A stretch of 64,000 nucleotides of DNA from Kordiimonas marina (GTDB taxonomy: Bacteria; Pseudomonadota; Alphaproteobacteria; Sphingomonadales; Kordiimonadaceae): NCBI RefSeq assembly GCF_023006325.1, contig NZ_JAINDF010000003.1, positions 372,001 through 436,000 on the forward strand. The letters are read 5' to 3'. This document shows, piece after piece, positions 52,351-61,238 of the stretch; positions within the stretch are counted from its first letter, which is position 1, and each line of letters opens with the position of its first letter. The notes beneath the pieces are model-generated. The model was not told the origin of the DNA. It did no database searches and was given only the letters and a program-made list of their open reading frames with translations. The translations under genes and the position numbers were made by a program.

Positions 52351-52971
52351 ATGGCAAAAGCTGCATCCAAACCGACCCACCGCCCGCCGTTCCTGAAGGC
52401 GGCCCTTATCGGCCTGACCGTCGGGCTTGTGGGCGCGATGCTGCAGTTCGGCGCCATCCTGCATACATCGGATGAACAGCTGACCTTCAGCGTCGAAAAG
52501 CTGCTCGCCAAGGCCTCCGACACCGCCAAGATCGCCATCGCCGCGCCCGCGCTCGGCGTCGGGGACGCGCTTTCAGAAGGCCTGATGCAGGCGGGCTATA
52601 TTGAGCAGGTCAAGCTGTTGAATGCGGAAGGCAAGCTGATCGCGGGGCGCAAGGCCACGCATGGCGGTACGGAAAAGCGTGCCCGGCTTGAGGCGCTTCT
52701 GGACCATCTCGGCTTCGCGCCGCGCACCTATGGCCGCAAGGTCACCATGGCGCCGGACCCCAATGACCCGACCGACAAGGGTGCGACCGGCACGCTGCAG
52801 CTGACGGTGGACCGCGCGGGCGCCCTCGCCGCCTCCATGAGCCGCGCCACCGCGATCATGCTGTTGCTGGCCTTCACCGTGGTCGGCGCCGCCGGCACCG
52901 CCTCCACCCTCGGCTTCTGGCACACAAGGCGCAAGAAAGAAGCGCTCAAGCGCATGCAAGCGCGCTCCTAA
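52351..52971 (+). CDS. Unknown protein with two membrane segments and an extracytoplasmic domain
   Basis: 206 residues, family not recognised. A short basic N-terminus (AKAASKPTHRPPFLK) is followed by a membrane span at about 16-36 (IGLTVGLVGAMLQFGAIL), a soluble domain of some 130 residues, and a second span near 168-192 (AIMLLLAFTVVGAAGTASTLGF), ending with a basic tail RRKKEALKRMQARS. The layout of two spans with a periplasmic domain between is that of the input half of a sensor protein, but no kinase, GGDEF or methyl-accepting domain follows. Follows aroC by 67 bases on the same strand. Confidence 0.65.
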   Translation: MAKAASKPTHRPPFLKAALIGLTVGLVGAMLQFGAILHTSDEQLTFSVEKLLAKASDTAKIAIAAPALGVGDALSEGLMQAGYIEQVKLLNAEGKLIAGRKATHGGTEKRARLEALLDHLGFAPRTYGRKVTMAPDPNDPTDKGATGTLQLTVDRAGALAASMSRATAIMLLLAFTVVGAAGTASTLGFWHTRRKKEALKRMQARS

Positions 52972-53037
52972 GCAGCATCTGGCCTTCATACCCCATCTGA
53001 CGTACACTCGCCCCGACATAACCTTGGGGAGGGTCGA

Positions 53038-54048
53038 ATGCTGAAGTGGATTTCCATAACCGTTGGACTGTTGGTGGTCGTCGTGGCTGGGCTGATTGCG
53101 GCGGCATGGACGCCGGATATCCCTCAGGATGTGCTCATTAAAAAATACACCACGCCCGCGTCCGCCTTTATCGCCCTGCCCTCCGGCGCCCGCGCGCATT
53201 ACCGGATCGAAGGCAACCCGCATGGGCCGACGCTGGTGCTGCTGCATGGCTCCAATTCCTCGCTCCAGACGTGGGAGCCCTGGGTGGCTGAGCTCAAGGA
53301 CGCTTACCGCATCGTCACCGTCGATGAGCCGGGCCACGGCCTCACCGGCCCGGTACCGTCGGACGACTACACCTATGGCGGGCTGGCTGATTTCGTGAAG
53401 GAATTCACCGATACGCTTCAGCTGGGGCGCTTCTTCCTCGGTGGTAACTCCATGGGCGGCGGCGTTGCGCTGACCTACGCCACCCGCTATCAGGACAGCT
53501 TACGCGGTCTTATCCTCATCGATGCCGCAGGGCTGGCCACGCCCGCGCATACCCGCATCAAGGTCGACCGGCCGCTGGTGTTTGACCTCGCGGGCAGCTG
53601 GTATGCCGACTGGATCATCGAACATGTCACGCCGCGTTCGCTGGTCAAGGAAGGGCTGGATAAGGCCTTCGTCGACAAAAGCCGCATCACCGAGAAGATG
53701 ATCGACCGCTATTGGGAGCTCTCCCGCGCGCCCGGCAACCGGCGGGCCACCGGGCTCCGCTTCGCGTCCTACCGCAAGGGGCCGCCCGATTTGAAGCTGG
53801 AGGATATCCATGTGCCCACCCTCATCCTGTGGGGCGCGGAAGACAGGCTGATCCCGGAGGAAAGCGGCGCGGAGATGCACAAGCGCATCGCGGGCAGCGA
53901 CTTTATCGTCTTCCCCAACGTCGGCCATGTGATGATGGAGGAAACTCCGGCCAGATCCGCCGCCACAGTACGGGCCTTCATCGACCGCATCGCCCCGCCC
54001 GCCCCGGCCTTGGGGCGGCACAGCGGGCACTTGGAAAAGACCGGCTGA
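53038..54048 (+). CDS. Membrane-anchored alpha/beta hydrolase
   Basis: 336 residues. An N-terminal uncleaved hydrophobic anchor (WISITVGLLVVVVAGLIAAAW) precedes the hydrolase fold: oxyanion region LLHGSNSS, DEPGHGLTG, nucleophile Ser in GGNSMGGGVAL, the Asp in WGAEDRLIP and the His in NVGHVMMEE. An esterase/lipase-like reaction is expected; the substrate is not readable. GGGGAGGG precedes the ATG by 5 bases. Confidence 0.88.
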   Translation: MLKWISITVGLLVVVVAGLIAAAWTPDIPQDVLIKKYTTPASAFIALPSGARAHYRIEGNPHGPTLVLLHGSNSSLQTWEPWVAELKDAYRIVTVDEPGHGLTGPVPSDDYTYGGLADFVKEFTDTLQLGRFFLGGNSMGGGVALTYATRYQDSLRGLILIDAAGLATPAHTRIKVDRPLVFDLAGSWYADWIIEHVTPRSLVKEGLDKAFVDKSRITEKMIDRYWELSRAPGNRRATGLRFASYRKGPPDLKLEDIHVPTLILWGAEDRLIPEESGAEMHKRIAGSDFIVFPNVGHVMMEETPARSAATVRAFIDRIAPPAPALGRHSGHLEKTG

Positions 54049-54065
54049 GGCGCGCTCAGCGCCAG

Positions 54066-54506
54066 TCAGCGCCCTACCGTTTCCTTGCCTTCGCCGCCCA
54101 CGCGTGTGGCGACAAAGCCGCAGATAAGGCCGACAACCGCGCCTTCCGCGACCATCCACCAGGGTGAGGACAGCAGGCTGCCTTCCCCATACACTGCCAC
54201 CATCATGGCGCTGAAACGGTCATGCAGGAACAGGGTGAGGACGAAATTCATCCAGGCCCCGACGGTGAGCGAGCGGAACCACCAGGGCATCGGCAGCTTC
54301 AGCACCGGGTGGTAGGTGACAACGCCGAACATGCCGACGACCGCTCCCATCGTGGTGTACCAGCACAGAACGCCAAGCCGGAACATGAGCCCGGTATCGG
54401 GGTAGAAGCTCGGCAGGGCGAAAAAGCCGATCAGGCCGACCAGCAGCCCCACCAGCTTGCCGGTGCCGACCCGGAGCATCAGCGACGGTTTCTCGAGCGT
54501 GAACAT
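54066..54506 (-). CDS. Small integral membrane protein of unknown function
   Basis: 146 residues from ATG 54506, which has GAAGGAGA 6 bases upstream; the frame is open to 54584. Hydrophobic segments at about 15-32 (KLVGLLVGLIGFFALPSF), 41-60 (LGVLCWYTTMGAVVGMFGVV), 76-95 and 114-135 (VAEGAVVGLICGFVATRVGG) suggest four spans. No known motif recognised. Convergent with the hydrolase gene, 17 bases apart. Confidence 0.75.
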   Translation of the reverse strand: MFTLEKPSLMLRVGTGKLVGLLVGLIGFFALPSFYPDTGLMFRLGVLCWYTTMGAVVGMFGVVTYHPVLKLPMPWWFRSLTVGAWMNFVLTLFLHDRFSAMMVAVYGEGSLLSSPWWMVAEGAVVGLICGFVATRVGGEGKETVGR

Positions 54507-54593
54507 GGGGTATCTCCTTCCCATAAGGTTGATACGGGAAGCAGTGTAACCACAAAGGGGAAACGGGGCCTTGATAGCCGTCAAGCGCTGGGT

Positions 54594-55910
54594 TTACGCC
54601 TGTTTGGTGAACACCCCGACAAGCTCAAGGTGCGGCGACCACAGGAACTGGTCCACCGGCTGCACGCTTGTCAGAACGTAGCCGCCATCGGCCAGCATAC
54701 GCGCGTCCCGGCTGAAGGTGTTGGGGTTGCACGACACCGCCACCACGCACTTGACGCTGGACTTGGCCAGTTCCGCCACCTGTTCCTTGGCCCCCGCGCG
54801 CGGCGGGTCGAACACCACGGCCTCGAACGCTTCCAGCTCCTTCGCGGTCAGCGGACGGCGGTATAGGTCCCGGTGGAGCGGGACAACCTGCTTGAGGTCC
54901 GTTGCCATATTGGCGCCCGACGACAGGGCATCGAGCGCGGCCTTGGCGCCTTCAACCGTCAGCACCTGATGCTCCCGCGCAAGCGGGAAGGTAAAGGTGC
55001 CGATACCGGAAAACAGGTCGGCGACGCGCTTATAGCCCTTGCAGGCGTTCGTCACCGCCGCAACGAGCGCGGCCTCGCCCTCATCCGTCGCCTGAATGAA
55101 GGACGCGGGCGGCAGCGGCACATGAATGCCGGACAGGGTCATCGCTGGCGCGCGGCGGATGGCAACGGGGTCAAGGAATCCCTGATCCTGCCAGTGGAGC
55201 GCGCCGACATCATGGGCGTCCGCGAACGCCACCAGCCGTTCCCGCGCGGCGAGATCGAGCGCCATCGAGGCCTCGATCAGCAGGTCGACGCCCGTGGCCG
55301 TCAGCGTCATATGCACGGTGGCGTGCATGGCTTGCTCGAGCGTCGCGTCGAGAACCTCGCGGATCGGGTCAAACAGCGCGGTCAGCTCCGGCCGGGCGAC
55401 CGGGCATGCCGTCACATCCACCAGCCGGTGGCTTTGGCGTTCGTTGAAGCCGAGCAGCACGCCGGAGACGGTTTTGAGCGCCTTGAGCGCAAGGCGGCGG
55501 CGCGACCCCTTCGGGCTGATCACCGGGTCGAGCACCAGGTCGGCCGAAAACCCATGATGGGCCAGCGCCATGGCGGCGCGGTCCTTGACCCAGGCGGCAT
55601 AAACGTCCGGCTTCAGGAACTGGAGCTGACAGCCGCCACAGGTACCGAAATGGGCGCACGCGGGCTCGGCCCGGTCCGGGCTCGGGGTTTTGACCTCTAC
55701 AAGCTCGGCCGAAATGCCGTTGCGGTTCTTGGCTTTGACCTCGGCCACCACCACATCGCCGGGCGCGGTGAAGGGGACAAACACCGGCGTGCCGTCCGCG
55801 AGGCTACCGACGCCGTCACCCTGGGCGCCGAGGCTGTCGATCGTTACCTCAAGCCGTTCAGCCGCTGCCTGCTTAGCCCCTGAGTGCTTAGCCAATGGTT
55901 TTCTCCCCAT
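54594..55910 (-). CDS. TrmA/RumA-family RNA (uracil-5-)-methyltransferase
   Basis: 438 residues. An N-terminal TRAM domain (EVTIDSLGAQGDGVGSLADGT), then the 4Fe-4S cysteines CAHFGTCGGCQLQ with a fourth Cys in DVTACPVARPE, and a SAM-dependent methyltransferase domain: DLFSGIGTFTFPLA, FDPPRAGAKEQV and the nucleophilic Cys in VSCNPNTF. It methylates a uridine in 23S rRNA (RlmD/RlmC type) or tRNA; Fe-S cluster and TRAM domain favour rRNA. Its start overlaps the tlyA end by 23 bases. Confidence 0.92.
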   Translation of the reverse strand: MGRKPLAKHSGAKQAAAERLEVTIDSLGAQGDGVGSLADGTPVFVPFTAPGDVVVAEVKAKNRNGISAELVEVKTPSPDRAEPACAHFGTCGGCQLQFLKPDVYAAWVKDRAAMALAHHGFSADLVLDPVISPKGSRRRLALKALKTVSGVLLGFNERQSHRLVDVTACPVARPELTALFDPIREVLDATLEQAMHATVHMTLTATGVDLLIEASMALDLAARERLVAFADAHDVGALHWQDQGFLDPVAIRRAPAMTLSGIHVPLPPASFIQATDEGEAALVAAVTNACKGYKRVADLFSGIGTFTFPLAREHQVLTVEGAKAALDALSSGANMATDLKQVVPLHRDLYRRPLTAKELEAFEAVVFDPPRAGAKEQVAELAKSSVKCVVAVSCNPNTFSRDARMLADGGYVLTSVQPVDQFLWSPHLELVGVFTKQA

Positions 55911-56634
55911 AGATCAGGAATTCAATATTGCCTTCCGGCCCCTTGATCGGGCTTTCGGTGATGCCGACGGCGTGCCAGCCTTCAAGGCCGTCAAGCCAGG
56001 CGCGGATATCCTCGCACACGGCTTCATGGAGCGCCGGGTCCCGGACCACGCCGCCCTTGCCGACATTCTCCCGCCCCACTTCGAACTGCGGCTTGATAAG
56101 CGCTGCCAGCGCCCCGCCCGGCTTCACCAGCGCGAGCGCTGCGGGCAGCACGGTCTTGAGCGAGATAAAGCTGGCGTCACACACCACAAGGTCGATGGGG
56201 TCCGGGATATCCTCAGCGGTCAGGTAGCGCGCGTTGGTTTTTTCCATCACCACCACCCGGTCATCCTGCCGGAGCTTCCAGGCGAGCTGGCCGGTGCCGA
56301 CATCGACCGCATAGACCTTTTTGGCGCCATTGGTCAGCGCCACGTCGGTGAAGCCGCCGGTCGACGAGCCGACGTCGATTACTGTTGCACCTGCGACAGT
56401 AATCGGGAAGGTCTGCAACGCTTTTTCGAGCTTGAGGCCGCCGCGGCTGACCCAGGGGTGATCCTTGCCCCTGACTTCGAGCGGCTGGTCTTCCTTAATC
56501 TGCTGACCGGCCTTCAAGATCTTGGTTTCCTTGGAGAAAACCTTGCCCGCCATGATGAGCGCCTGCGCTTTCGCACGGCTTTCGACGAGCCCGCGGTCAA
56601 CGAGCGCTACATCTGCCCGGATTTTCTGTGCCAT
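55888..56634 (-). CDS. tlyA: TlyA-family rRNA (cytidine-2'-O-)-methyltransferase
   Basis: 248 residues. N-terminal S4 RNA-binding domain (ADVALVDRGLVESRAKAQALIMAGKVF split over 6-32) and an FtsJ-like methyltransferase domain (VIDVGSSTGGFTDVALTNGAKKVYAVD), with KPQFEVG. In other bacteria TlyA methylates 16S and/or 23S rRNA and also affects capreomycin sensitivity. It lies downstream of dxs (28 bases) as in many alphaproteobacteria. Confidence 0.93.
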   Translation of the reverse strand: MAQKIRADVALVDRGLVESRAKAQALIMAGKVFSKETKILKAGQQIKEDQPLEVRGKDHPWVSRGGLKLEKALQTFPITVAGATVIDVGSSTGGFTDVALTNGAKKVYAVDVGTGQLAWKLRQDDRVVVMEKTNARYLTAEDIPDPIDLVVCDASFISLKTVLPAALALVKPGGALAALIKPQFEVGRENVGKGGVVRDPALHEAVCEDIRAWLDGLEGWHAVGITESPIKGPEGNIEFLIYGEKTIG

Positions 56635-56662
56635 CCCGCCCTACTCTAATTTCGGCCCAGCC

Positions 56663-58630
56663 TCAGACTTGCACGGCGGATTTATCATCGCCCGCTTCGT
56701 CCGCCTGGCCGACGTCGTTATGGCCCAGCGCCTTGAGGGCGGCCGCGACGATGCCGTCAGCGTTAAGTCCTGCTTCGGCATACATTTTTTCGGGCTTGTC
56801 GTGATCCTGGAACACGTCCGGCAGCTTGAGCGCACGGACCTTGAGGGTGCCGTCGAGGATGCCTTCACCGGCCATGAAGTCCATCACATGGGCGCCAAAG
56901 CCGCCGATGGAACCTTCCTCGATCGTCAACACCAGCTCGTGCGTCGCCGCCAAGTCGCGGATCATCTGATGATCAATAGGCTTGGCGAAACGGGCATCCG
57001 CGACAGTTGTCGACAGCCCCCGCGCTTCCAGCTCATCCGCGGCTTTGAGGGCCTCACCGAGGCGCGCACCGAGCGACAGGATCGCGATTTTATTGCCCTT
57101 ACGGACGATACGGCCCTTGCCGATTTCCAGCACTTCGCCGGTCTCCGGCAGCGCAACACCAAGGCCTTCGCCGCGCGGATAGCGGACGGCGGACGGCCTG
57201 TCGTCAATCGAGGCGGCGGTCGCCACCATATGCATGAGCTCAGCCTCATCGGCTGCGGCCATCACCACCATGTTCGGCAGGCTGGCAAGGTAAGTAACGT
57301 CAAAACTGCCCGCGTGGGTCGGGCCATCCGCGCCGACAAGCCCGGCACGGTCGATCGCGAAACGGACCGGCAGCTTCTGCACCGCCACATCATGCACCAC
57401 CTGGTCATAGGCGCGCTGCAGGAAGGTGGAATAGATGGCGCAGAACGGCTTGTAGCCTTCCGCAGCAAGGCCCGCCGCGAAGGTCACCGCGTGTTGCTCG
57501 GCGATGCCGACATCGAAAGTGCGGTCAGGATAGGCTTGACCGAACTTGTCGAGCCCGGTGCCGGAAGGCATCGCCGCCGTGATCGCCAGGATTTTTTCAT
57601 CGCGGGCAGCCTCAGCGATCAGGCTTTGCGCGAAAATATTGGTGTAGGTTGGCGCCGACGGCGTCGATTTCTTCCGTTCACCAGTCACCAGGTTGAACTG
57701 GGGCACGGCGTGATATTTATCCTGGCTCGGTTCGCCGAACGGATGACCGTGGCCCTTTTCCGTCACCACATGAACGAGGATCGGGCCGTCGATGGCATCG
57801 CGCACGTTCTCCAGAACCGGCAGCAGATGTTCCATATTATGGCCGTCGATCGGGCCAACATAATAGAAGCCCAGTTCGTCAAACAGCGTGCCACCGCCTG
57901 CCGCGATACCACGGGCATATTCCTCGGCCTGGCGCGCGCGGTCAGCCAGCGGCCTGGGCAGCATGTTGATCATCTTCTTGCCGAAGTCCCGGATGCTCAG
58001 GAACGTGCGGGAGCTGACGATCTTGGCCAGGTAGGCGCTCAAGGCCCCAACAGCGGGCGCGATCGACATGTCGTTGTCATTGAGGATAACAATCAGCCGG
58101 TTGCCGGCCTGTTCGGCGTTGTTCATGGCTTCATAGGCCATGCCCGCGCTCATGGCGCCGTCGCCGATGACGGCAATGGCCTTGCCCGGGTTATCGTCCA
58201 GCTTGTTGGCGACCGCCATGCCGAGCGCCGCCGAGATCGACGTCGAGCTGTGGCCCGCGCCAAACGGGTCATAATCGCTTTCGCTGCGCTTGGTAAAGGG
58301 TGACAGCCCGCCGCCCTGGCGGATAGACCGGATACGGTCCCGCCTGCCGGTCAGAATCTTGTGCGGATAGGCCTGGTGACCGACGTCCCAGATGAGCCGG
58401 TCCTTGGGCGTATTGAAGACATAATGGAGCGCGACGGTGAGTTCGACTACACCGAGCCCTGCCCCGAAGTGACCACCGGTAACCGAAACCGCGCTGATCA
58501 TCTCTGCGCGCAACTCATCGGCAAGTTGCTGAAGTTTATCCTTCGGCAACTTCCTGAGATCTTCCGGGGTATCAACCTGGTCCAACAGGGGCGTTTCAGG
58601 GCGTACGCTCAACTTCTTATCCTTCTTCAC
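56663..58630 (-). CDS. dxs: 1-deoxy-D-xylulose-5-phosphate synthase
   Basis: 655 residues, TPP-dependent first enzyme of the MEP isoprenoid pathway. TPP-binding [36 protein letters not shown], and the transketolase-type [15 protein letters not shown] and [10 protein letters not shown] are intact. It is upstream of tlyA and downstream of the ispA gene on the same strand, so precursor synthesis and prenyl elongation are co-expressed. Confidence 0.97.
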   Translation of the reverse strand: MKKDKKLSVRPETPLLDQVDTPEDLRKLPKDKLQQLADELRAEMISAVSVTGGHFGAGLGVVELTVALHYVFNTPKDRLIWDVGHQAYPHKILTGRRDRIRSIRQGGGLSPFTKRSESDYDPFGAGHSSTSISAALGMAVANKLDDNPGKAIAVIGDGAMSAGMAYEAMNNAEQAGNRLIVILNDNDMSIAPAVGALSAYLAKIVSSRTFLSIRDFGKKMINMLPRPLADRARQAEEYARGIAAGGGTLFDELGFYYVGPIDGHNMEHLLPVLENVRDAIDGPILVHVVTEKGHGHPFGEPSQDKYHAVPQFNLVTGERKKSTPSAPTYTNIFAQSLIAEAARDEKILAITAAMPSGTGLDKFGQAYPDRTFDVGIAEQHAVTFAAGLAAEGYKPFCAIYSTFLQRAYDQVVHDVAVQKLPVRFAIDRAGLVGADGPTHAGSFDVTYLASLPNMVVMAAADEAELMHMVATAASIDDRPSAVRYPRGEGLGVALPETGEVLEIGKGRIVRKGNKIAILSLGARLGEALKAADELEARGLSTTVADARFAKPIDHQMIRDLAATHELVLTIEEGSIGGFGAHVMDFMAGEGILDGTLKVRALKLPDVFQDHDKPEKMYAEAGLNADGIVAAALKALGHNDVGQADEAGDDKSAVQV

Positions 58631-58689
58631 ACGCCTATTATAGCTTCATCCGGCACTTTTGCGCCATCAAAGCGCATCATCGATGAACG

Positions 58690-59604
58690 TCAGGCGCGGC
58701 GGCTTATAGCAAAATGCGCCGCGGCACGCAAAAGAGAAGCACGTTCGTCGAACATGCTTAGATGCGCGATTGCCTGCTCCGTCAGCATTTCGGCCTGCTG
58801 ACGCGCGCGTTCAACCCCCATGAGGCTGACAAGCGTGGCTTTGCCGGCGCCGGCATCCTTGCCCGTCGCCTTGCCGACCTCATCCTCGTCACCCTCAACA
58901 TCCAGAAGGTCATCGGCGATCTGGAACGCGAGGCCGAGGTCGCGGGCATAGCCCATCAGCGCCGCGCGGGCCTGCTTGCTGGCATGGCCCATAACAGCAC
59001 CGGATTCGACCGAGAAGCTGATCAGCGCGCCGGTTTTCATCTGCTGAAGCCGGTGGATGCGGTTTTCGTCCATCTCAAGCTCATGGGCGCGCAGGTCAAT
59101 CATCTGACCGCCGACCATGCCGTGGTGGCCTGAGGCATGGGCGAGCTTGCGGACAAGCTCCAGCCGCACCGACGGGTCGCCGTGGGTTTCTTCCGCACCA
59201 AGGATTTCAAACGCCAGCGACATCAGGGCATCCCCCGCCAGAATGGCCGTCGCTTCATCGAAGGCTTTGTGAACCGTGGGCTTGCCGCGGCGCATGTCGT
59301 CGTCATCCATCGCCGGCAGGTCATCATGGATCAGCGAATAGCAGTGCACGCATTCGATCGCCGCCGCCACACGCAGGGCATGGACGCGCTCAACATCGAA
59401 AAGTTCGGCACTGGCAAGCACCAGGAACGGCCTGAGGCGCTTACCGCCTGAGAAGACCGAATAGCGCATGGCTTCGACAACACGGGATTCAGCCCCGTCC
59501 GGGATCGCCAGGATAGGATCGAGGACACGTTCAACGGCCGTCGAGGTGGCGGCGAGAGCTTCCTGTAATGGGCCCGTAATCACGGCTGCTGCCTTATTCA
59601 ACAT
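58690..59604 (-). CDS. ispA: Farnesyl diphosphate synthase (short-chain polyprenyl synthetase)
   Basis: 304 residues from ATG 59604, overlapping the xseB stop codon by 11 bases; the frame is open to 59643 inside xseB. Both aspartate-rich motifs are visible: HDDLPAMDDDDMRRG (FARM) and FQIADDLLD (SARM), with GGKRLRPFLVLASAE and Lys for IPP binding. The small residues preceding FARM (HCYSLIHDD) fit a C15-length product. The xseB - ispA - dxs order is the common bacterial arrangement. Confidence 0.95.
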   Translation of the reverse strand: MLNKAAAVITGPLQEALAATSTAVERVLDPILAIPDGAESRVVEAMRYSVFSGGKRLRPFLVLASAELFDVERVHALRVAAAIECVHCYSLIHDDLPAMDDDDMRRGKPTVHKAFDEATAILAGDALMSLAFEILGAEETHGDPSVRLELVRKLAHASGHHGMVGGQMIDLRAHELEMDENRIHRLQQMKTGALISFSVESGAVMGHASKQARAALMGYARDLGLAFQIADDLLDVEGDEDEVGKATGKDAGAGKATLVSLMGVERARQQAEMLTEQAIAHLSMFDERASLLRAAAHFAISRRA

Positions 59605-59851
59605 CGAACGGAACGGTGTCCTTTGCGGCACCGGTTTCATCAAGGGTAATTTTTTCGATCTTGGCCTGGGCGTCCTTGAGCTTGGCTTCGCAGTGCGCCT
59701 TCAAGGCAGTGCCACGGGTATAAAGCTCGATCGACTGTTCAAGCGATGCATTGCCGGATTCGAGCCGGGCAACCACTTGTTCCAGCGCCGCCATGGCTTC
59801 TTCGAAGCTCATCTGAGCCAAATCCTGCGCCCCGCCCTTTGCGTCGCTCAT
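59594..59851 (-). CDS. xseB: Exodeoxyribonuclease VII small subunit
   Basis: 85 residues with the helical hairpin signature SFEEAMAALEQVVARLESGNASLEQSIELYTRGTALKAHCEAKLKDAQAKIE (split over 16-66). It associates in several copies with the XseA large subunit to degrade single-stranded DNA. Overlaps ispA by 11 bases, implying translational coupling. GAGGAAGG lies before the ATG. Confidence 0.95.
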   Translation of the reverse strand: MSDAKGGAQDLAQMSFEEAMAALEQVVARLESGNASLEQSIELYTRGTALKAHCEAKLKDAQAKIEKITLDETGAAKDTVPFDVE

Positions 59852-59972
59852 AAAACCTTCCTCAATTCGCTAAACCCTGCCCACTTGGGAGCCAGGCCCC
59901 ATATCTTCATCTTTCAGCCGAGTTATAGGACGGGCTTTTCAGCGACGCAAAGGTTATCGGCACTGGAAGCGG

Positions 59973-61178
59973 TCAATCAAAGTCATTGAGTGACCTCAAG
60001 GGCACACCCTTGAGCGTCATCACCGCTTTCATGATGTCAGTCGATGCAATGTCCCCCTTGGCGCTGAAGCGGTTGACCTCGCCATCGAAGCGGCGCTCAG
60101 CCAGCCCGACGGATTCCAGAAGATGCAGGTGCGCGACCGCTTCGCCGAGCGCCATGAAGAAATCGAAGCCGGTAATTTTGCGGCGGAACAGCGCCGGGAA
60201 GGTCTCGACCGGGGTGCGTTCTTCTTCCTCAAGCCAGGCATGCAGCGTGTTGAGTTTGCGCAAGTGGCTGTCGATCAGCGCCTGCACGCGGGCACCGAGC
60301 CCGGTGAACACGGGGCCATGAGACGGCAGCACCAGCGGGTCACCCGGGACCTGTTTGATCCGCTCCAGGCTCGCAAGCCAATGGGACAGCGGGTTGGCGA
60401 GCGGTTCACGCGCATAGACCGACACGTTGGAGGTAATTTGCGGCAAGACTTGGTCGCCCGAGATGAACAAGGGCTCATCGAGGCACATCAGGCAGGCATG
60501 TTCCGGCGAATGACCGCGGCCCATGACCGTACGCCAGCGCCTGCCGCCGATCATGATCTCGCTGCCGTCCTCCAGCCTGTGGAAGGCGGTCGGCAGTTGG
60601 TAGACACCTTTTTTATAGTTGCCGAAGCCCGCGCTCTTGATCATGTCCTCATACTGGCGGTCGACACCGGCCTCGAACAGAAAATCCAGCTCGGACTGCG
60701 GGAAGTCGGCGCTCGCGCTCATCCACAGGGTGTTCGCGAGCAGATATTCGGTCTGGCTGATATAGAACTCGGCCTTGTGCCGTTCGGTCAGCCAGCCAGC
60801 GAGGCCCAGGTGGTCCGGGTGCATGTGGGTCGCGATCACACGGCTGATCGGCTTGCCGCCGAGGGTGGATTCCTCAAGCGCTTCCCAGGCCGAGCGGCCG
60901 CTATTGCCGTTCGAGCCGGTATCAATAACCGTCCAGCTGTCGCCTTCGTCAAACAGATAGACGTTGATATGGTCCAGCGACCACGGCAGTGGCATCCGCG
61001 CCCAGAGGATACCCTGGGCAACCTCGATCACCGAGCCTTCATGCGGGACCTTGTGAAACGGGAACACGAGCCCGTCATCGGCGTCCCGCACCTTGCCGGC
61101 GCGGTGGTCGGCCAGGTTGGCGTCCTCAGGAATTTTATCCTCAGGGCCTTTGCCTGCGGGCGTTTTTTGGTCTGCCAT
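59973..61178 (-). CDS. MBL-fold metallo-hydrolase
   Basis: 401 residues from ATG 61178 (AGAGG 4 bases upstream); the frame is open to 61226. Metallo-beta-lactamase motif THMHPDHLG with paired zinc-binding histidines and Asp, then GRGHSPEHACL, FISGDQVLPQI and SHGPVF supply the remaining ligands. A C-terminal winged-helix-like module (RTPVETFPALF ... FSAKG) resembles LACTB2-type proteins. It hydrolyses a thioester, lactone or nucleic-acid-related bond; substrate unknown. Not part of the xseB operon; it follows the large acyl-CoA dehydrogenase by 60 bases. Confidence 0.85.
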   Translation of the reverse strand: MADQKTPAGKGPEDKIPEDANLADHRAGKVRDADDGLVFPFHKVPHEGSVIEVAQGILWARMPLPWSLDHINVYLFDEGDSWTVIDTGSNGNSGRSAWEALEESTLGGKPISRVIATHMHPDHLGLAGWLTERHKAEFYISQTEYLLANTLWMSASADFPQSELDFLFEAGVDRQYEDMIKSAGFGNYKKGVYQLPTAFHRLEDGSEIMIGGRRWRTVMGRGHSPEHACLMCLDEPLFISGDQVLPQITSNVSVYAREPLANPLSHWLASLERIKQVPGDPLVLPSHGPVFTGLGARVQALIDSHLRKLNTLHAWLEEEERTPVETFPALFRRKITGFDFFMALGEAVAHLHLLESVGLAERRFDGEVNRFSAKGDIASTDIMKAVMTLKGVPLRSLNDFD

Positions 61179-61238
61179 GGTCCCTCTCATACTCTTTTCA
61201 CTGGGGCTTGCGCCCGTGTTGGCCATACGGACCTGGGG

